Below the pieces are notes generated by a model that was not told where the DNA came from, ran no database searches, and worked only from the letters and a program-made list of their open reading frames with translations. From assembly GCF_014204625.1 (NCBI RefSeq), contig NZ_JACHLU010000007.1, positions 124,001 through 188,000 of the forward strand: 64,000 nt of DNA, given 5' to 3'. Numbering within the stretch: position 1 is the stretch's first letter; every line of letters begins with the position of its first letter. The DNA is from Gillisella vitis (GTDB lineage: Bacteria > Pseudomonadota > Alphaproteobacteria > Rhizobiales > Rhizobiaceae). Shown here in pieces: positions 7,275 to 16,266 of this stretch. The translations under genes and the position numbers were made by a program.

Positions 7275-9490
7275 AGCATATCACATCAGAAAACGCGGTC
7301 CAGCCGCAACGTTCAAGGCCGCATTTCTGGAAATCGTGCGAGCATATCACATCAGAAAACGCGGTCCAGCCGCAACTTGAGCAATGAGCGATTGCACATC
7401 ACTGCTAGCATATCACATCAGAAAACGCGGTCCAGCCGCAACTGTCAAACATGCGCCATCCCGTGCGGTTTTAGCATATCACATCAGAAAACGCGGTCCA
7501 GCCGCAACGAAATTCCGCTCAATACGGTGGTGAAAATCAGCATATCACATCAGAAAACGCGGTCCAGCCGCAACTCAGGTTAGTAGTGATAACCTCTACA
7601 ATACAGCATATCACATCAGAAAACGCGGTCCAGCCGCAACTTCGAGCTGATCAACAGCACGCACCAAGGCAGCATATCACATCAGAAAACGCGGTCCAGC
7701 CGCAACCGCCAGGATCTAACTAGAGCGGGGGTTTCGAAGCATATCACATCAGAAAACGCGGTCCAGCCGCAACTGCGTCAAGTTCAGATTGGAATTCATT
7801 GTGAGCATATCACATCAGAAAACGCGGTCCAGCCGCAACTATTCGCTCTTGTATTGATTACGATGGTGAAGCATATCACATCAGAAAACGCGGTCCAGCC
7901 GCAACAATTCGCTCATTGCCTAATTACCTCAATCTAGCATATCACATCAGAAAACGCGGTCCAGCCGCAACATGAAACTTAGTGCAATGCCCGTGACCAA
8001 AAGCATATCACATCAGAAAACGCGGTCCAGCCGCAACATTCGTTGCCGGTTATCAGTTCGGCGGTTTAGCATATCACATCAGAAAACGCGGTCCAGCCGC
8101 AACTGAAAGGATGCACATGTCTCTCGAAGCACAAGCATATCACATCAGAAAACGCGGTCCAGCCGCAACTCACGGTACGCTGCAAGATTATTGGGCTGAA
8201 AGCATATCACATCAGAAAACGCGGTCCAGCCGCAACCGAAACCGTCGCCACTCATAGACGTAAGTAAGCATATCACATCAGAAAACGCGGTCCAGCCGCA
8301 ACCTCCGCTGAAGCAGATACCCCATTTTAAGGAGCATATCACATCAGAAAACGCGGTCCAGCCGCAACCTGCAATATCATTGCCAGTAAGAAAGGTTGAG
8401 CATATCACATCAGAAAACGCGGTCCAGCCGCAACGCTCGATCAGATGATCCTGACACCAGGTTGAGCATATCACATCAGAAAACGCGGTCCAGCCGCAAC
8501 AACGGAGATCTGGACTACGAGGAATGGCTCAGCATATCACATCAGAAAACGCGGTCCAGCCGCAACGTCCGCCGCGAGTGCTGTTTTTCAGCGCGTAGCA
8601 TATCACATCAGAAAACGCGGTCCAGCCGCAACCACTACCATTCGTTCTTTACCCGAACCGCAAGCATATCACATCAGAAAACGCGGTCCAGCCGCAACCG
8701 CCAGGATCTAAGTAGCGCGGGGGTTTTGAGCATATCACATCAGAAAACGCGGTCCAGCCGCAACCTACAAGTGGCTGATTGTTAGTTGCTGGCTAGCATA
8801 TCACATCAGAAAACGCGGTCCAGCCGCAACGATCTGAACGTCAGCTACACGCTTCCATCCAGCATATCACATCAGAAAACGCGGTCCAGCCGCAACGTGC
8901 CCCAACTGCTGGACTTTTCGGTATGGAGCATATCACATCAGAAAACGCGGTCCAGCCGCAACTCATCAGTGCCTACCTTTGCGCATTGACGGAGCATATC
9001 ACATCAGAAAACGCGGTCCAGCCGCAACGCGTTGCGCACCATTGCCACCCACCGAACTAGCATATCACATCAGAAAACGCGGTCCAGCCGCAACGTGAAG
9101 AAGAACTGGAAAAGTTGGTGGCGCAGCATATCACATCAGAAAACGCGGTCCAGCCGCAACCCACGCCGACACTGTTATTGGCATACGCTTAGCATATCAC
9201 ATCAGAAAACGCGGTCCAGCCGCAACTGCACTCGCTCACAAGGCGGCGGGAATGCGAGCATATCACATCAGAAAACGCGGTCCAGCCGCAACCACGGCGG
9301 TTGTCGCATCACTGGCGAACTGAGCATATCACATCAGAAAACGCGGTCCAGCCGCAACCACAAAAAGCGGCAAGGCACCAAGCCGTGGAGCATATCACAT
9401 CAGAAAACGCGGTCCAGCCGCAACGCCGTGGGGTTTGTTCCCTGCCTCCGTGAGAGCATATCACATCAGAAAACGCGGTCCAGCCACGAC
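7275..9490 (-). CRISPR. type II-C CRISPR array, 34 repeats and 33 spacers
   Basis: I counted 34 repeats of 36 bp starting at 7275, 7341, 7407 and so on to 9455. Plus-strand sequence runs AGCATATCACATCAGAAA then ACGCGGTCCAGCCGCAAC. Spacers are 30 bp except two of 31 bp (7707-7737 and 8170-8200). The first 33 repeats look identical; the last (9455-9490) is degenerate at its end (CCACGAC instead of CCGCAAC). In the usual type II crRNA sense the repeat starts GTTGCGGCTGG, so crRNAs come from the minus strand, opposite to the cas operon, and the anti-repeat at 2501-2518 agrees. Each repeat ends TGATATGCT in that sense, resembling an extended -10 element. Spacers at 7707-7737 and 8699-8728 are near-duplicates. 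Confidence 0.98.
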
Positions 9491-9604
9491 ATCCAGCAGT
9501 CCGCCCTTATGAACACTGAAAACCAGCACGCCGCACCTGAAGCAAATGTATGCGTGCCGCGTCTGGTTTTGACGCCGGGTGTTCTGAAATTTTTGTTACG
9601 ATTT

Positions 9605-9635
9605 AAAAAAAGAAAAACCCGGCCTAAGCCGGGTT
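9605..9635 (-). terminator. intrinsic terminator of tRNA-Leu
   Basis: On the minus strand AACCCGGC-TTAG-GCCGGGTT (9616-9635) is followed by a T-rich run (TTTCTTTTTTT). It lies 2 bp after the tRNA 3' end, so it should end the tRNA transcript before it reaches the array. Confidence 0.85.
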
Positions 9636-9637
9636 CT

Positions 9638-9722
9638 TGGTGCGGTCGAGAAGACTCGAACTTCCACGGGTTGCCCCACAGCGACCTCAACGCTGCGCGT
9701 CTACCAATTCCGCCACGACCGC
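9638..9722 (-). tRNA. tRNA-Leu (anticodon GAG)
   Basis: The minus strand from 9722 folds as a class II tRNA. The acceptor stem is GCGGTCG paired with CGACCGC, followed by A and an encoded CCA. The D region contains GGCGGAATTGGTAGACGC. The anticodon stem CAGCG/CGCTG encloses the loop TTGAGGT, giving anticodon GAG for CUC/CUU leucine codons. A long variable arm and the T loop GTTCGAGTC follow. It marks the far border of the CRISPR locus. Confidence 0.96.
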
Positions 9723-9871
9723 ATCGTGGTAGTGTGTGTCGATTTGCGTCGACGAGGCTGCATCTAGCAAATGCCTTCGGCGTGCACAAGAGTGACGTGC
9801 AACATTTTTGTGAAATCATGCGCAATCATGCGCAACAACACCCTTTATATTTGATTTTTAAGGCTTTTTAA

Positions 9872-10006
9872 ATTCCATCAAGATTGACCAATTCCGCCTT
9901 GCAAACGGCAGATCAAAGCATGGGCCTGTTAAGACACCATGCCATCACGCCGGAACAGGCGTTTGCCCTCATCAATTTTGACAGCCGCTACGATTCCGAT
10001 TTATGA
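9872..10006 (+). pseudogene. possible C-terminal remnant of an ANTAR-domain protein
   Basis: An open stretch with no in-frame stop from 9872 ends with TGA at 10004-10006. It contains SMGLLRHHAITPEQAFALI followed by NFDSRYDSDL. This resembles the ANTAR RNA-binding helix pattern (AKGLLMxRHGIxxxEAFxLL). Upstream in frame is a stop (TAA 9869-9871), so only the tail of a former gene would remain. The resemblance was judged by eye on a short segment, so this is tentative; a 28-residue peptide from the ATG at 9920 is the alternative. Confidence 0.3.
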
Positions 10007-10106
10007 ACGCAACGGAGCGCTTTGAACGCAGCACGTAACATTGGATAAGGGATGTCTTTTTGACGCCCTTCATCGGCATCATCACAGAAACAGGACCGTA
10101 AGCCCC

Positions 10107-10823
10107 ATGCTTCGCACCGATATAGAAACCCGTATGTTTGCAGCGGCTGACTGTCCTGCCGTGCGCTGGCGTATTGCTGAGCGGCCCGTTCCCTATGAAG
10201 AAGCCCTTGCCACAATGGAGCAAGAGGTGGCAGCCATTGCCAATGGCGAGGCCGACGAGCTGGTCTGGCTGCTGGAACATCCGCCGCTTTACACCGCCGG
10301 AACCAGCGCTGATCCGAAAGACCTGATTGATACGCAGCGTTTTCCGGTGTTTTCAACCGGGCGTGGCGGAGAATACACCTACCACGGACCCGGCCAGCGC
10401 ATTGCCTATGTCATGCTGGACCTCAAGCGTCGCCGTCAGGATGTACGGGCCTATGTGGCAGCCCTTGAAGATGTTGTCATCCGCACGCTTGAGATGATGA
10501 ATATTCGCGGCGAACGACGCGAAGACCGGGTTGGCGTATGGGTCCGTCGCCCGGACAAGCCCACCCTGCCCGATGGCACGATGGCCGAAGACAAGATTGC
10601 CGCATTGGGGATACGTCTGCGTCGCTGGGTCAGTTTTCACGGCCTGTCGCTCAATGTCGAGCCGGATCTTTCGCATTATGGCGGCATAGTGCCCTGTGGC
10701 ATCTCGGCCTATGGCGTCACCAGTCTGGTTGACCTTGGATTGCCCGTGATGATGACAGATGTGGACATTCTGCTGAAGGAAGCCTTTGAGGCCGTATTTG
10801 GCCCCACTGTGGTGGAGCCATGA
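10107..10823 (+). CDS. lipB: octanoyl-[acyl carrier protein]:protein octanoyltransferase LipB
   Basis: LipB moves octanoate from acyl carrier protein to the lipoyl domains of 2-oxoacid dehydrogenases and GcvH, the first step of protein lipoylation. The family motif [13 protein letters not shown] is followed by [11 protein letters not shown] with the catalytic Lys and by [12 protein letters not shown] and IVPCGI with the acyl-accepting Cys, so the active site is complete. I start at the ATG at 10107 ([11 protein letters not shown], 238 residues), 22 codons inside the longest frame, because the extra N-terminal residues look non-coding. It stands alone between the tRNA region and a convergent XRE regulator. 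Confidence 0.95.
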   Translation: MLRTDIETRMFAAADCPAVRWRIAERPVPYEEALATMEQEVAAIANGEADELVWLLEHPPLYTAGTSADPKDLIDTQRFPVFSTGRGGEYTYHGPGQRIAYVMLDLKRRRQDVRAYVAALEDVVIRTLEMMNIRGERREDRVGVWVRRPDKPTLPDGTMAEDKIAALGIRLRRWVSFHGLSLNVEPDLSHYGGIVPCGISAYGVTSLVDLGLPVMMTDVDILLKEAFEAVFGPTVVEP

Positions 10824-10872
10824 TCAATTCTCATTGCCTGCGCTAGTAAGCGATACTGTATCGCCCCATTGA

Positions 10873-11265
10873 CTATACGGCTGGATTGCGCTCCAGATCA
10901 CCAATCTGACGATGCAATGCATCAATCATTGCCGCTGTTTCCTGATGCATTCTTGTCAGGCGCTCCAGCTCCCAACGCATGAAATTGATCATGTCTGTAT
11001 CCGCGCTCTGAGGCTGCGGGCCAACACCCTCGCCCGTCAGCAACCAGCCAGGCGAAACGCCAAGCACGTCCGCCATACGGACCAGACTTTGATTATCAAT
11101 CTGGTCATTGCCCGCTTCCCACGCGCGAATTGTGCTCTCGGAAATATCTGCCGCAACAGCCAGATCAGACAAATCCATACCGGCACTATCACGGACAATG
11201 CAGAGGCGATCACCGAACGATTCACGGCTAATCCCCAACAGGCCCTTAATATCGAAACGCCTCAT
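10873..11265 (-). CDS. XRE-family helix-turn-helix transcription regulator
   Basis: The 130-residue protein has a Cro/C1-type DNA-binding domain at about residues 16-75: RLCIVRDSAGMDLSDLAVAA, then ISESTIRAWEAGNDQIDNQS and LADVLGVSPGWLL-like residues. The C-terminal 55 residues are helical and heptad-like (WELERLTRMHQETAAMIDAL), probably for oligomerisation. There is no sensor domain. It converges with lipB 50 bp away. The upstream side is a long region without convincing genes. Its target genes are unknown. Confidence 0.88.
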   Translation of the reverse strand: MRRFDIKGLLGISRESFGDRLCIVRDSAGMDLSDLAVAADISESTIRAWEAGNDQIDNQSLVRMADVLGVSPGWLLTGEGVGPQPQSADTDMINFMRWELERLTRMHQETAAMIDALHRQIGDLERNPAV

Positions 11266-11883
11266 GAACCAAGATCCCTTTTACATTCAACTTTGCGACC
11301 CCTCGCCCAGACGAAACACCGACAAATCGATTTGAACCGATCAACCGTGATCACGCATCCCGGTGGTATTTTTACGTGTAACCCATCAACAATCTGCTTG
11401 TGACGCGCCGCAATCATTCACCAGAAAATCAGCCTTAAAATGACGCAGTCACGTTTTTGTTCCCAAGATTTGAAAAACAACCTCAGCATTTCAGAAACGT
11501 TACGAGAAGACGCCGAGACAGGCAACTCCCTGTTAATCTCCAAACACTCACTGCTGCACCAGATCCGAGCACCCCAAAAGGATGACAACGGCTGGACCGA
11601 CCTTTCTTTTATTCGAAAAATATCATTATTTATCAATACTATAAATCAAAAACTAAATGCTTGCGCCATAAATTAGCAGGTCACACTTCCCTGAATTACC
11701 CCCAGAAAGAGTGCGTTCTTCAAACCGCTTTTTTTAATTTTCGAATTAAGTTCAGGTTAACGGGTTTTTATGAATTGTATCAAAATGGGACAAAATATCC
11801 ATCACGAAACACGTCAACTCTCGATGAGTTTCATTCTCAAACAGCAGCAGGCGTAACAATGCTGGCGATAACAACGGCGTAAA
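11266..11883. other. 618-bp intergenic region without a convincing gene
   Basis: This spacer between the XRE regulator and the J-domain gene is AT-richer than its neighbours. Open frames on the plus strand at 11440-11676 and 11661-11882 lack recognisable domains and good ribosome sites. A 28-codon frame at 11770-11856 (MNCIKMGQNIHHETRQLSMS...) ends 28 bp before a strong terminator on the same strand, so a small protein or small RNA ending there is possible but not shown. Nothing else is recognisable. Confidence 0.5.
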
Positions 11884-11923
11884 AAAACGGCAGAGTTGTC
11901 ACTCAAGACAACTCTGCCGTTTT
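11884..11923. terminator. strong bidirectional terminator
   Basis: Arms AAAACGGCAGAGTTGTC (11884-11900) and GACAACTCTGCCGTTTT (11907-11923) form a 17-bp perfect stem with a 6-base loop, flanked by A and T runs on both strands. It ends the J-domain gene on the minus strand and any plus-strand transcript from the preceding intergenic region. Confidence 0.9.
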
Positions 11924-11954
11924 TAAAAATCCTCTTGGGGATTGCGAGAGGGGG

Positions 11955-12596
11955 CTATTCCGCCGCCCTGGGCTGCTCGCTCAAGGGTTCGGACATTTCA
12001 TCTGCCTCAACCGGATCATGCTCTGCCGCATGTTCCAGCGGCTCCAGCTCATAGGAATACCCCTCCAGCATGGAGTAGGCGCGCTCAATCGCATCAATCT
12101 GCGTTTCTGCCGCCTTGATGGCATCCGAGATCGATTGCGTGCGGGCGCGCAGCATGGAGCCAAGCACATCCTTGTCGGGACGGCGACCGAGTCGATCCAC
12201 ATGCTGGCGAATGCGACCGCGATGACGCTCCAGCTCCAGAATATGAAAGCGCGATTTCAGCACATCATCCGTCAGCTTGCGCCGCAGTGCCGCCACAGGA
12301 TCGAAGCTGCCGGGTTCGCGCTCATCAAGAATCATGTCATTGATCAGCGATTCCAGCACCACCAGTCCCTTAAGATCGGCCACGTCGGCCAATTGCGGGT
12401 CATAGCCGGTATCGTCATAAACCTTGCGGCGCACAGGATCCTTCAACAGATCATAGGATGTCGAGATCCGGCCAAACTCGTCCGGATCACCACCCGTATC
12501 GGGATGTGCGCTCTTGACCTTCTTGCGGTATGCCGCCTTGATGGCCGTCTCATCGGCATCGCGCTCAAGTCCGAGCATTGTATAGGGGTCGATCAC
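11955..12596 (-). CDS. J-domain (DnaJ-like) protein
   Basis: A 213-residue protein with an N-terminal J domain (about residues 1-62): YTMLGLERDADETAIKAAYR, the HPD motif at 31-33, then GRISTSYDLLKDPVRRKVYD. The J domain stimulates ATP hydrolysis by DnaK/Hsp70. There is no Gly/Phe region or zinc domain, so this is a type III (DjlA/CbpA-unlike) co-chaperone. The rest is largely helical with long charged helices (about 95-190) and an acidic tail, with no recognised domain. The partner substrate is unknown. It is a single gene with the terminator at 11884-11923 just downstream. Confidence 0.9.
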   Translation of the reverse strand: MIDPYTMLGLERDADETAIKAAYRKKVKSAHPDTGGDPDEFGRISTSYDLLKDPVRRKVYDDTGYDPQLADVADLKGLVVLESLINDMILDEREPGSFDPVAALRRKLTDDVLKSRFHILELERHRGRIRQHVDRLGRRPDKDVLGSMLRARTQSISDAIKAAETQIDAIERAYSMLEGYSYELEPLEHAAEHDPVEADEMSEPLSEQPRAAE

Positions 12597-12678
12597 AGGG
12601 CCACCTGTTTTGTGTCATTGCCAAGTCGTATGAAAAGCCGGATCAAAAGAGCCAACATGTTCACCACTGAAGTTGAGA

Positions 12679-12709
12679 GTCTGTCAGGTTCAGATTGAAC
12701 CAGACAGAC
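12679..12709. repeat. 31-bp palindromic repeat, family GTCTGTC, copy 1
   Basis: Outer arms GTCTGTC/GACAGAC and inner arms GGTTC/GAACC separated by an A.A mismatch form a hairpin around AGATT. The same sequence occurs at 51550-51580 (opposite orientation) and at 54559-54589 with two arm changes. Confidence 0.8.
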
Positions 12710-12718
12710 CCTAACTAC

Positions 12719-12779
12719 TCTTATTTTCGTTTGCCTTATCGGGAAAACCGGATTCCACTTTTCCTTGACAAACTCTAGC
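12719..12779. repeat. GGAAAACCGG-type intergenic repeat, copy 1
   Basis: It contains TTTCGTTTGCCTTATCGGG followed by AAAACCGGATTCCACTTTTC, and shares this core with 36379-36434 (TTTCGTTTGCCTTTTCTGG, AAAACCGGTTCCCATTTTTC). Such blocks are common intergenic repeats in rhizobia; the core resembles part of the larger repeat at 17601-17701. Confidence 0.6.
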
Positions 12780-12999
12780 GCAAGCGCGGGGTGAATAGGT
12801 GAAAAGAAATCCACAATCCCCAAACACATTGCGCCGTTGATCAAAACCGCATGTAGCAGAGGCAGAACAACATCTCAATGTGGCAAAGAAACAGCATTTT
12901 CGCTGCAAACCTTGGAAAGGCCGCATTTTCCAGTCGCGCGAATGGATTGGCTGTTATAAAAGAACCGCAAAACTTCCACTGCCGGATGAAGAGAGAACC

Positions 13000-15237
13000 A
13001 TGACGATCCCGAATGCAATCCAGATCACCCCGGAACTGGTCGCCTCCCATGGGCTGAAGCCTGAGGAATATGACCGGATCCTGCAACTGATCGGACGGGA
13101 GCCGACCTTTACCGAACTTGGCATCTTTTCTGCCATGTGGAACGAGCACTGCTCCTATAAATCCTCCAAGCGCTGGCTGCGCACCCTGCCCACCACCGGC
13201 GCACGGGTCATTCAGGGCCCGGGCGAAAATGCGGGCGTGGTTGATATTGATGATGGCGATTGCGTTGTCTTCAAGATGGAAAGCCACAATCACCCTTCTT
13301 ATATCGAGCCTTATCAGGGTGCTGCCACTGGCGTTGGCGGCATTTTGCGTGACGTTTTTACCATGGGCGCACGGCCGATTGCGGCCATGAACGCCCTGCG
13401 CTTTGGCGCACCGGATCATCCGAAAACCCGCCATCTCGTATCCGGCGTGGTGGCGGGCGTTGGCGGCTATGGCAATGCCTTTGGCGTTCCCACCGTGGGC
13501 GGCGAAGTGGAGTTTGACGAACGCTACAACGGCAATATTCTCGTCAATGCCTTTGCGGCTGGCCTTGCCAAATCAGACGCGATTTTCCTCTCAGAGGCCA
13601 AGGGCGTTGGCCTTCCTGTTGTTTACCTCGGCGCGAAGACGGGCCGCGATGGCGTTGGCGGTGCCACCATGGCATCGGCGGAATTTGACGAATCAATTGA
13701 AGAAAAGCGCCCTACCGTGCAGGTTGGCGACCCCTTCACCGAAAAATGCCTGCTGGAAGCCTGCCTTGAGCTGATGAAGACCGGCGCGGTTATTGCCATT
13801 CAGGATATGGGGGCTGCTGGCCTGACCTGTTCGGCGGTGGAAATGGGTGCCAAGGGCGATCTCGGCATTGAGCTTGACCTCGACACCGTGCCGGTGCGCG
13901 AAGAAAACATGACCGCCTATGAAATGATGCTCTCGGAGAGCCAGGAGCGCATGTTGATGGTGCTGGAGCCTTCCAAGGAAGAGATTGCCAAGGCCATTTT
14001 CGTCAAGTGGGGGCTGGATTTTGCCATTGTTGGCAAAACCACCGATGATCTGCGCTTCCGAATCCTGCATCAGGGCGAGGAAGTGGCCAATCTGCCCATC
14101 AAGGATCTGGGTGATCAGGCCCCGGAATATGACCGCCCATGGCGCGAATCAGACAAGCGTGGCCCGCTTCCCGCCAATCTGGTGGAAGAACCGGGCGATT
14201 ATCGACAAGCGATTCTCTCCATTGTCGGCTCGGCCAACCAGTCCAGCCGTCGCTGGGTTTATGAGCAATATGACACGCTGATTCAAGGCAATTCGCTGCA
14301 ATTGCCCGGCGGCGACGCCGGTGTGGTGCGCGTTGACAGTCACCCCACCAAGGCTTTGGCCTTCTCCTCTGATGTCACGCCGCGCTATGTCGAAGCCGAT
14401 CCGTTTGAGGGTGGCAAGCAGGCGGTTGCCGAATGCTGGCGCAATATTACGGCAACGGGGGCAGAGCCTCTCGCCTCCACCGACAATCTGAATTTTGGCA
14501 ACCCGGAAAAGCCGGAAATCATGGGCCAACTGGTTGAGGCCATCAAGGGCATTGGTGAAGCCTGCCGTGCTCTGGATTTCCCGATCGTCTCCGGCAATGT
14601 CTCGCTCTATAATGAGACCAATGGCGTTGCCATTCTGCCGACCCCGACCATTGCTGGCGTGGGCCTTCTGCCAGACTGGAGCCGTATGGCCCGAATTGGC
14701 GGTGCCAATGAGGGTGATCATGTCTTGCTGATTGGCGTGGACGGTTCACATCTGGGCAGCTCGATCTATCTGCGTGATCTTCTCGGCCGCACAGACGGTC
14801 CGGCCCCTGAGGTCGATCTTCATGCCGAGCGCCGCAATGGTGATTTTGTGCGCTCTGCCATTCGCAATGGTCAGGTTACGGCCTGCCATGATATTTCTTC
14901 CGGCGGTCTGGCCATCGCCTTGAGCGACATGGCCATTGCTTCCGGCAAGGGCATGGAGATTAATCTGTCTGAAAGCCGTGGCCTGAACCATGCTTTGCTG
15001 TTTGGTGAAGATCAGGCGCGCTACGTCATCACGGTGCCGGCAGATCTGGCCAACTTCCTCTGCGCCAATGCGGAAGGTGCAGGCATTCCGTTCCGCCGTC
15101 TGGGCAAGGTCGGCGGTGATGCTCTTGCCATTGCTGATGTGTGCACAATCACCGTTGATGAATTGCGCAATGCCTATGAATCGTGGTTCCCTGATTTCAT
15201 GGATGGCAAGGCACCTGCCCTTGCTGCCGCAGAATAA
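13000..15237 (+). CDS. purL: phosphoribosylformylglycinamidine synthase large subunit PurL
   Basis: ATP-dependent step 4 of purine synthesis: FGAR to FGAM using ammonia delivered by PurQ in a complex with PurS. The 745-residue protein is the small PurL type, and purS and purQ are also in the window (39656-40691) but about 24 kb away. Recognisable segments are [20 protein letters not shown], then [35 protein letters not shown], and [15 protein letters not shown]. The start at ATG 13000 ([13 protein letters not shown]), preceded by GAGAGA, matches the family N-terminus; a further 40 codons are open upstream but unlike PurL. bolA follows after 21 bp. Confidence 0.97.
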   Translation: MTIPNAIQITPELVASHGLKPEEYDRILQLIGREPTFTELGIFSAMWNEHCSYKSSKRWLRTLPTTGARVIQGPGENAGVVDIDDGDCVVFKMESHNHPSYIEPYQGAATGVGGILRDVFTMGARPIAAMNALRFGAPDHPKTRHLVSGVVAGVGGYGNAFGVPTVGGEVEFDERYNGNILVNAFAAGLAKSDAIFLSEAKGVGLPVVYLGAKTGRDGVGGATMASAEFDESIEEKRPTVQVGDPFTEKCLLEACLELMKTGAVIAIQDMGAAGLTCSAVEMGAKGDLGIELDLDTVPVREENMTAYEMMLSESQERMLMVLEPSKEEIAKAIFVKWGLDFAIVGKTTDDLRFRILHQGEEVANLPIKDLGDQAPEYDRPWRESDKRGPLPANLVEEPGDYRQAILSIVGSANQSSRRWVYEQYDTLIQGNSLQLPGGDAGVVRVDSHPTKALAFSSDVTPRYVEADPFEGGKQAVAECWRNITATGAEPLASTDNLNFGNPEKPEIMGQLVEAIKGIGEACRALDFPIVSGNVSLYNETNGVAILPTPTIAGVGLLPDWSRMARIGGANEGDHVLLIGVDGSHLGSSIYLRDLLGRTDGPAPEVDLHAERRNGDFVRSAIRNGQVTACHDISSGGLAIALSDMAIASGKGMEINLSESRGLNHALLFGEDQARYVITVPADLANFLCANAEGAGIPFRRLGKVGGDALAIADVCTITVDELRNAYESWFPDFMDGKAPALAAAE

Positions 15238-15258
15238 CGAAAAGTTGGGAGCAGAACC

Positions 15259-15495
15259 ATGGCGATGAAACCCGGTGATATTGAAGACATGATCAAAGCT
15301 GGCATTCCCGGTGCCAAGGTCGTGATCCGCGACCTCGCAGGCGACGGCGATCATTATGCAGCCGAAGTCGTGGCCGAGGCCTTTCGCGGCAAAACCCGTG
15401 TACAGCAGCACCAGATGGTCTATGATGCCCTGAAGGGTAACATGGGCGGCGTGCTTCATGCACTTGCCCTGCAAACATCCATTCCAGACGCTTGA
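15259..15495 (+). CDS. bolA: BolA-family protein
   Basis: A 78-residue BolA-like protein. The family works with CGFS monothiol glutaredoxins in iron-sulfur cluster trafficking and iron sensing. The core is GAKVVIRDLAGDGDHYAAEV followed by FRGKTRVQQHQMVYDAL, with the invariant His residues of the BolA fold (DHY and QQHQ). It starts 21 bp after purL, and the partner glutaredoxin grxD lies 317 bp downstream on the same strand, the usual alphaproteobacterial order purL-bolA-grxD. A short hypothetical gene lies between them. Confidence 0.95.
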   Translation: MAMKPGDIEDMIKAGIPGAKVVIRDLAGDGDHYAAEVVAEAFRGKTRVQQHQMVYDALKGNMGGVLHALALQTSIPDA

Positions 15496-15512
15496 GATAG
15501 AATCGCACAGTC

Positions 15513-15713
15513 ATGAGCAATCCAATTTCTTCTTTCATCAAGTCTCTGCTGGGCTCCATCAAAGGTGAGATGGCCGACAGGCGGCAATATAAGGAAAAGC
15601 GTCTGCAACGGGCCAATGCGCCCCAGACGGAGAAGAACAGTGACATTGCCAAGCCGGTTCACCGCAGCAAATCTGCCAGACAGGCACGGCGCAGAACCCG
15701 CAGTCGTGGGTGA
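15513..15713 (+). CDS. small basic hypothetical protein between bolA and grxD
   Basis: A 66-residue frame that starts 17 bp after bolA and reads MSNPISSFIKSLLGSIKGEM. It continues with a Lys/Arg-rich tail (SARQARRRTRSRG). No domain is recognised. Position in a tight co-directional run and a sensible ATG support it being real; the very basic C-terminus suggests nucleic-acid or membrane-surface binding, which is only inference. It could also be a chance frame. Confidence 0.5.
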   Translation: MSNPISSFIKSLLGSIKGEMADRRQYKEKRLQRANAPQTEKNSDIAKPVHRSKSARQARRRTRSRG

Positions 15714-15812
15714 TGTCAAATCCACGTGCACTGTTTTGCAAGTTTGACACACGGTGCTTATATAACACATATCAAACTGCGGCCTTGACCCGCATGTGAA
15801 AGGACAAAATCC

Positions 15813-16148
15813 ATGAGCGGTGTGAATGAATTCATCGACAATGAAGTGAAAAGCAACGACGTTGTGCTGTTCATGAAAGGCACCCCACAATTTCCACAGT
15901 GTGGATTTTCCGGGCAGGTTGTACAGATGCTCGACTACCTTGGCGTCGACTATAAGGGCATCAACGTGCTGGCCGATCAGGAAATCCGTGAAGGCATCAA
16001 GACTTATTCCAACTGGCCAACAATTCCCCAGCTTTACGTGAAGGGTGAATTTATTGGCGGTTGCGACATCGTGCGTGAAATGTTCCAGGCAGGTGAGCTT
16101 CAGGCGCACATGCAGGAAAAAGGCATTACCGTGCGCGGCGCCGCCTAA
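15813..16148 (+). CDS. grxD: CGFS-type monothiol glutaredoxin (Grx4/GrxD)
   Basis: The 111-residue protein is a single-domain monothiol glutaredoxin. The active site is CGFS with Cys30 ([13 protein letters not shown]), followed by the glutathione-binding [19 protein letters not shown]. These proteins bind a bridging [2Fe-2S] cluster with glutathione and pass it on, often with BolA, which is encoded just upstream. A TTGACA with a nearby AT-rich stretch (15733-15770) suggests that it has its own promoter. A GC-rich hairpin at 16214-16235 could act as its terminator. Confidence 0.96.
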   Translation: MSGVNEFIDNEVKSNDVVLFMKGTPQFPQCGFSGQVVQMLDYLGVDYKGINVLADQEIREGIKTYSNWPTIPQLYVKGEFIGGCDIVREMFQAGELQAHMQEKGITVRGAA

Positions 16149-16266
16149 GTTGCAATGCAGCATAAATCCTGTTGTGAATTCGGCACAGTGTCGTTATTGT
16201 GAATCATCACTATGAAGAAGGCGTCGCGTCTTGCGGCGCCTTTCCGCTGTTTTTAGGACGTATTCC

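Larger units (their letters stand above)
12597..12999. other. 403-bp divergent spacer with palindromic repeats, upstream of purL
   Basis: This spacer separates the J-domain gene and purL. It holds two short repeats (12679-12709 and about 12719-12779, listed separately) and then about 220 bp that must contain the purL promoter. An in-frame extension of purL back to 12880 is open, but its residues do not resemble PurL. No transcription factor site is recognised. Confidence 0.6.

Noticed and set aside
9491..9604. Conventional leader promoter for the array on the minus strand
   Set aside because: No convincing -35/-10 pair was found; an RNA start map would settle this.
7377..9871. Long open frames across the array encoding repeated SISHQKTRSSRN
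   Set aside because: The repeat-spacer unit is 66 bp, exactly 22 codons, so the frame repeats by arithmetic. These are array sequence, not a repeat protein.
10041..10106. N-terminal extension of lipB
   Set aside because: The 22 extra residues (His-rich) are unlike LipB; the ATG at 10107 is adequate.
11440..11882. Two small plus-strand open frames in the XRE-dnaJ spacer
   Set aside because: No domain, no clear ribosome site and overlapping frames; kept only as an intergenic description.
12880..12999. N-terminal extension of purL
   Set aside because: The extra 40 residues do not match PurL, and the ATG at 13000 has a ribosome site and the family N-terminus.
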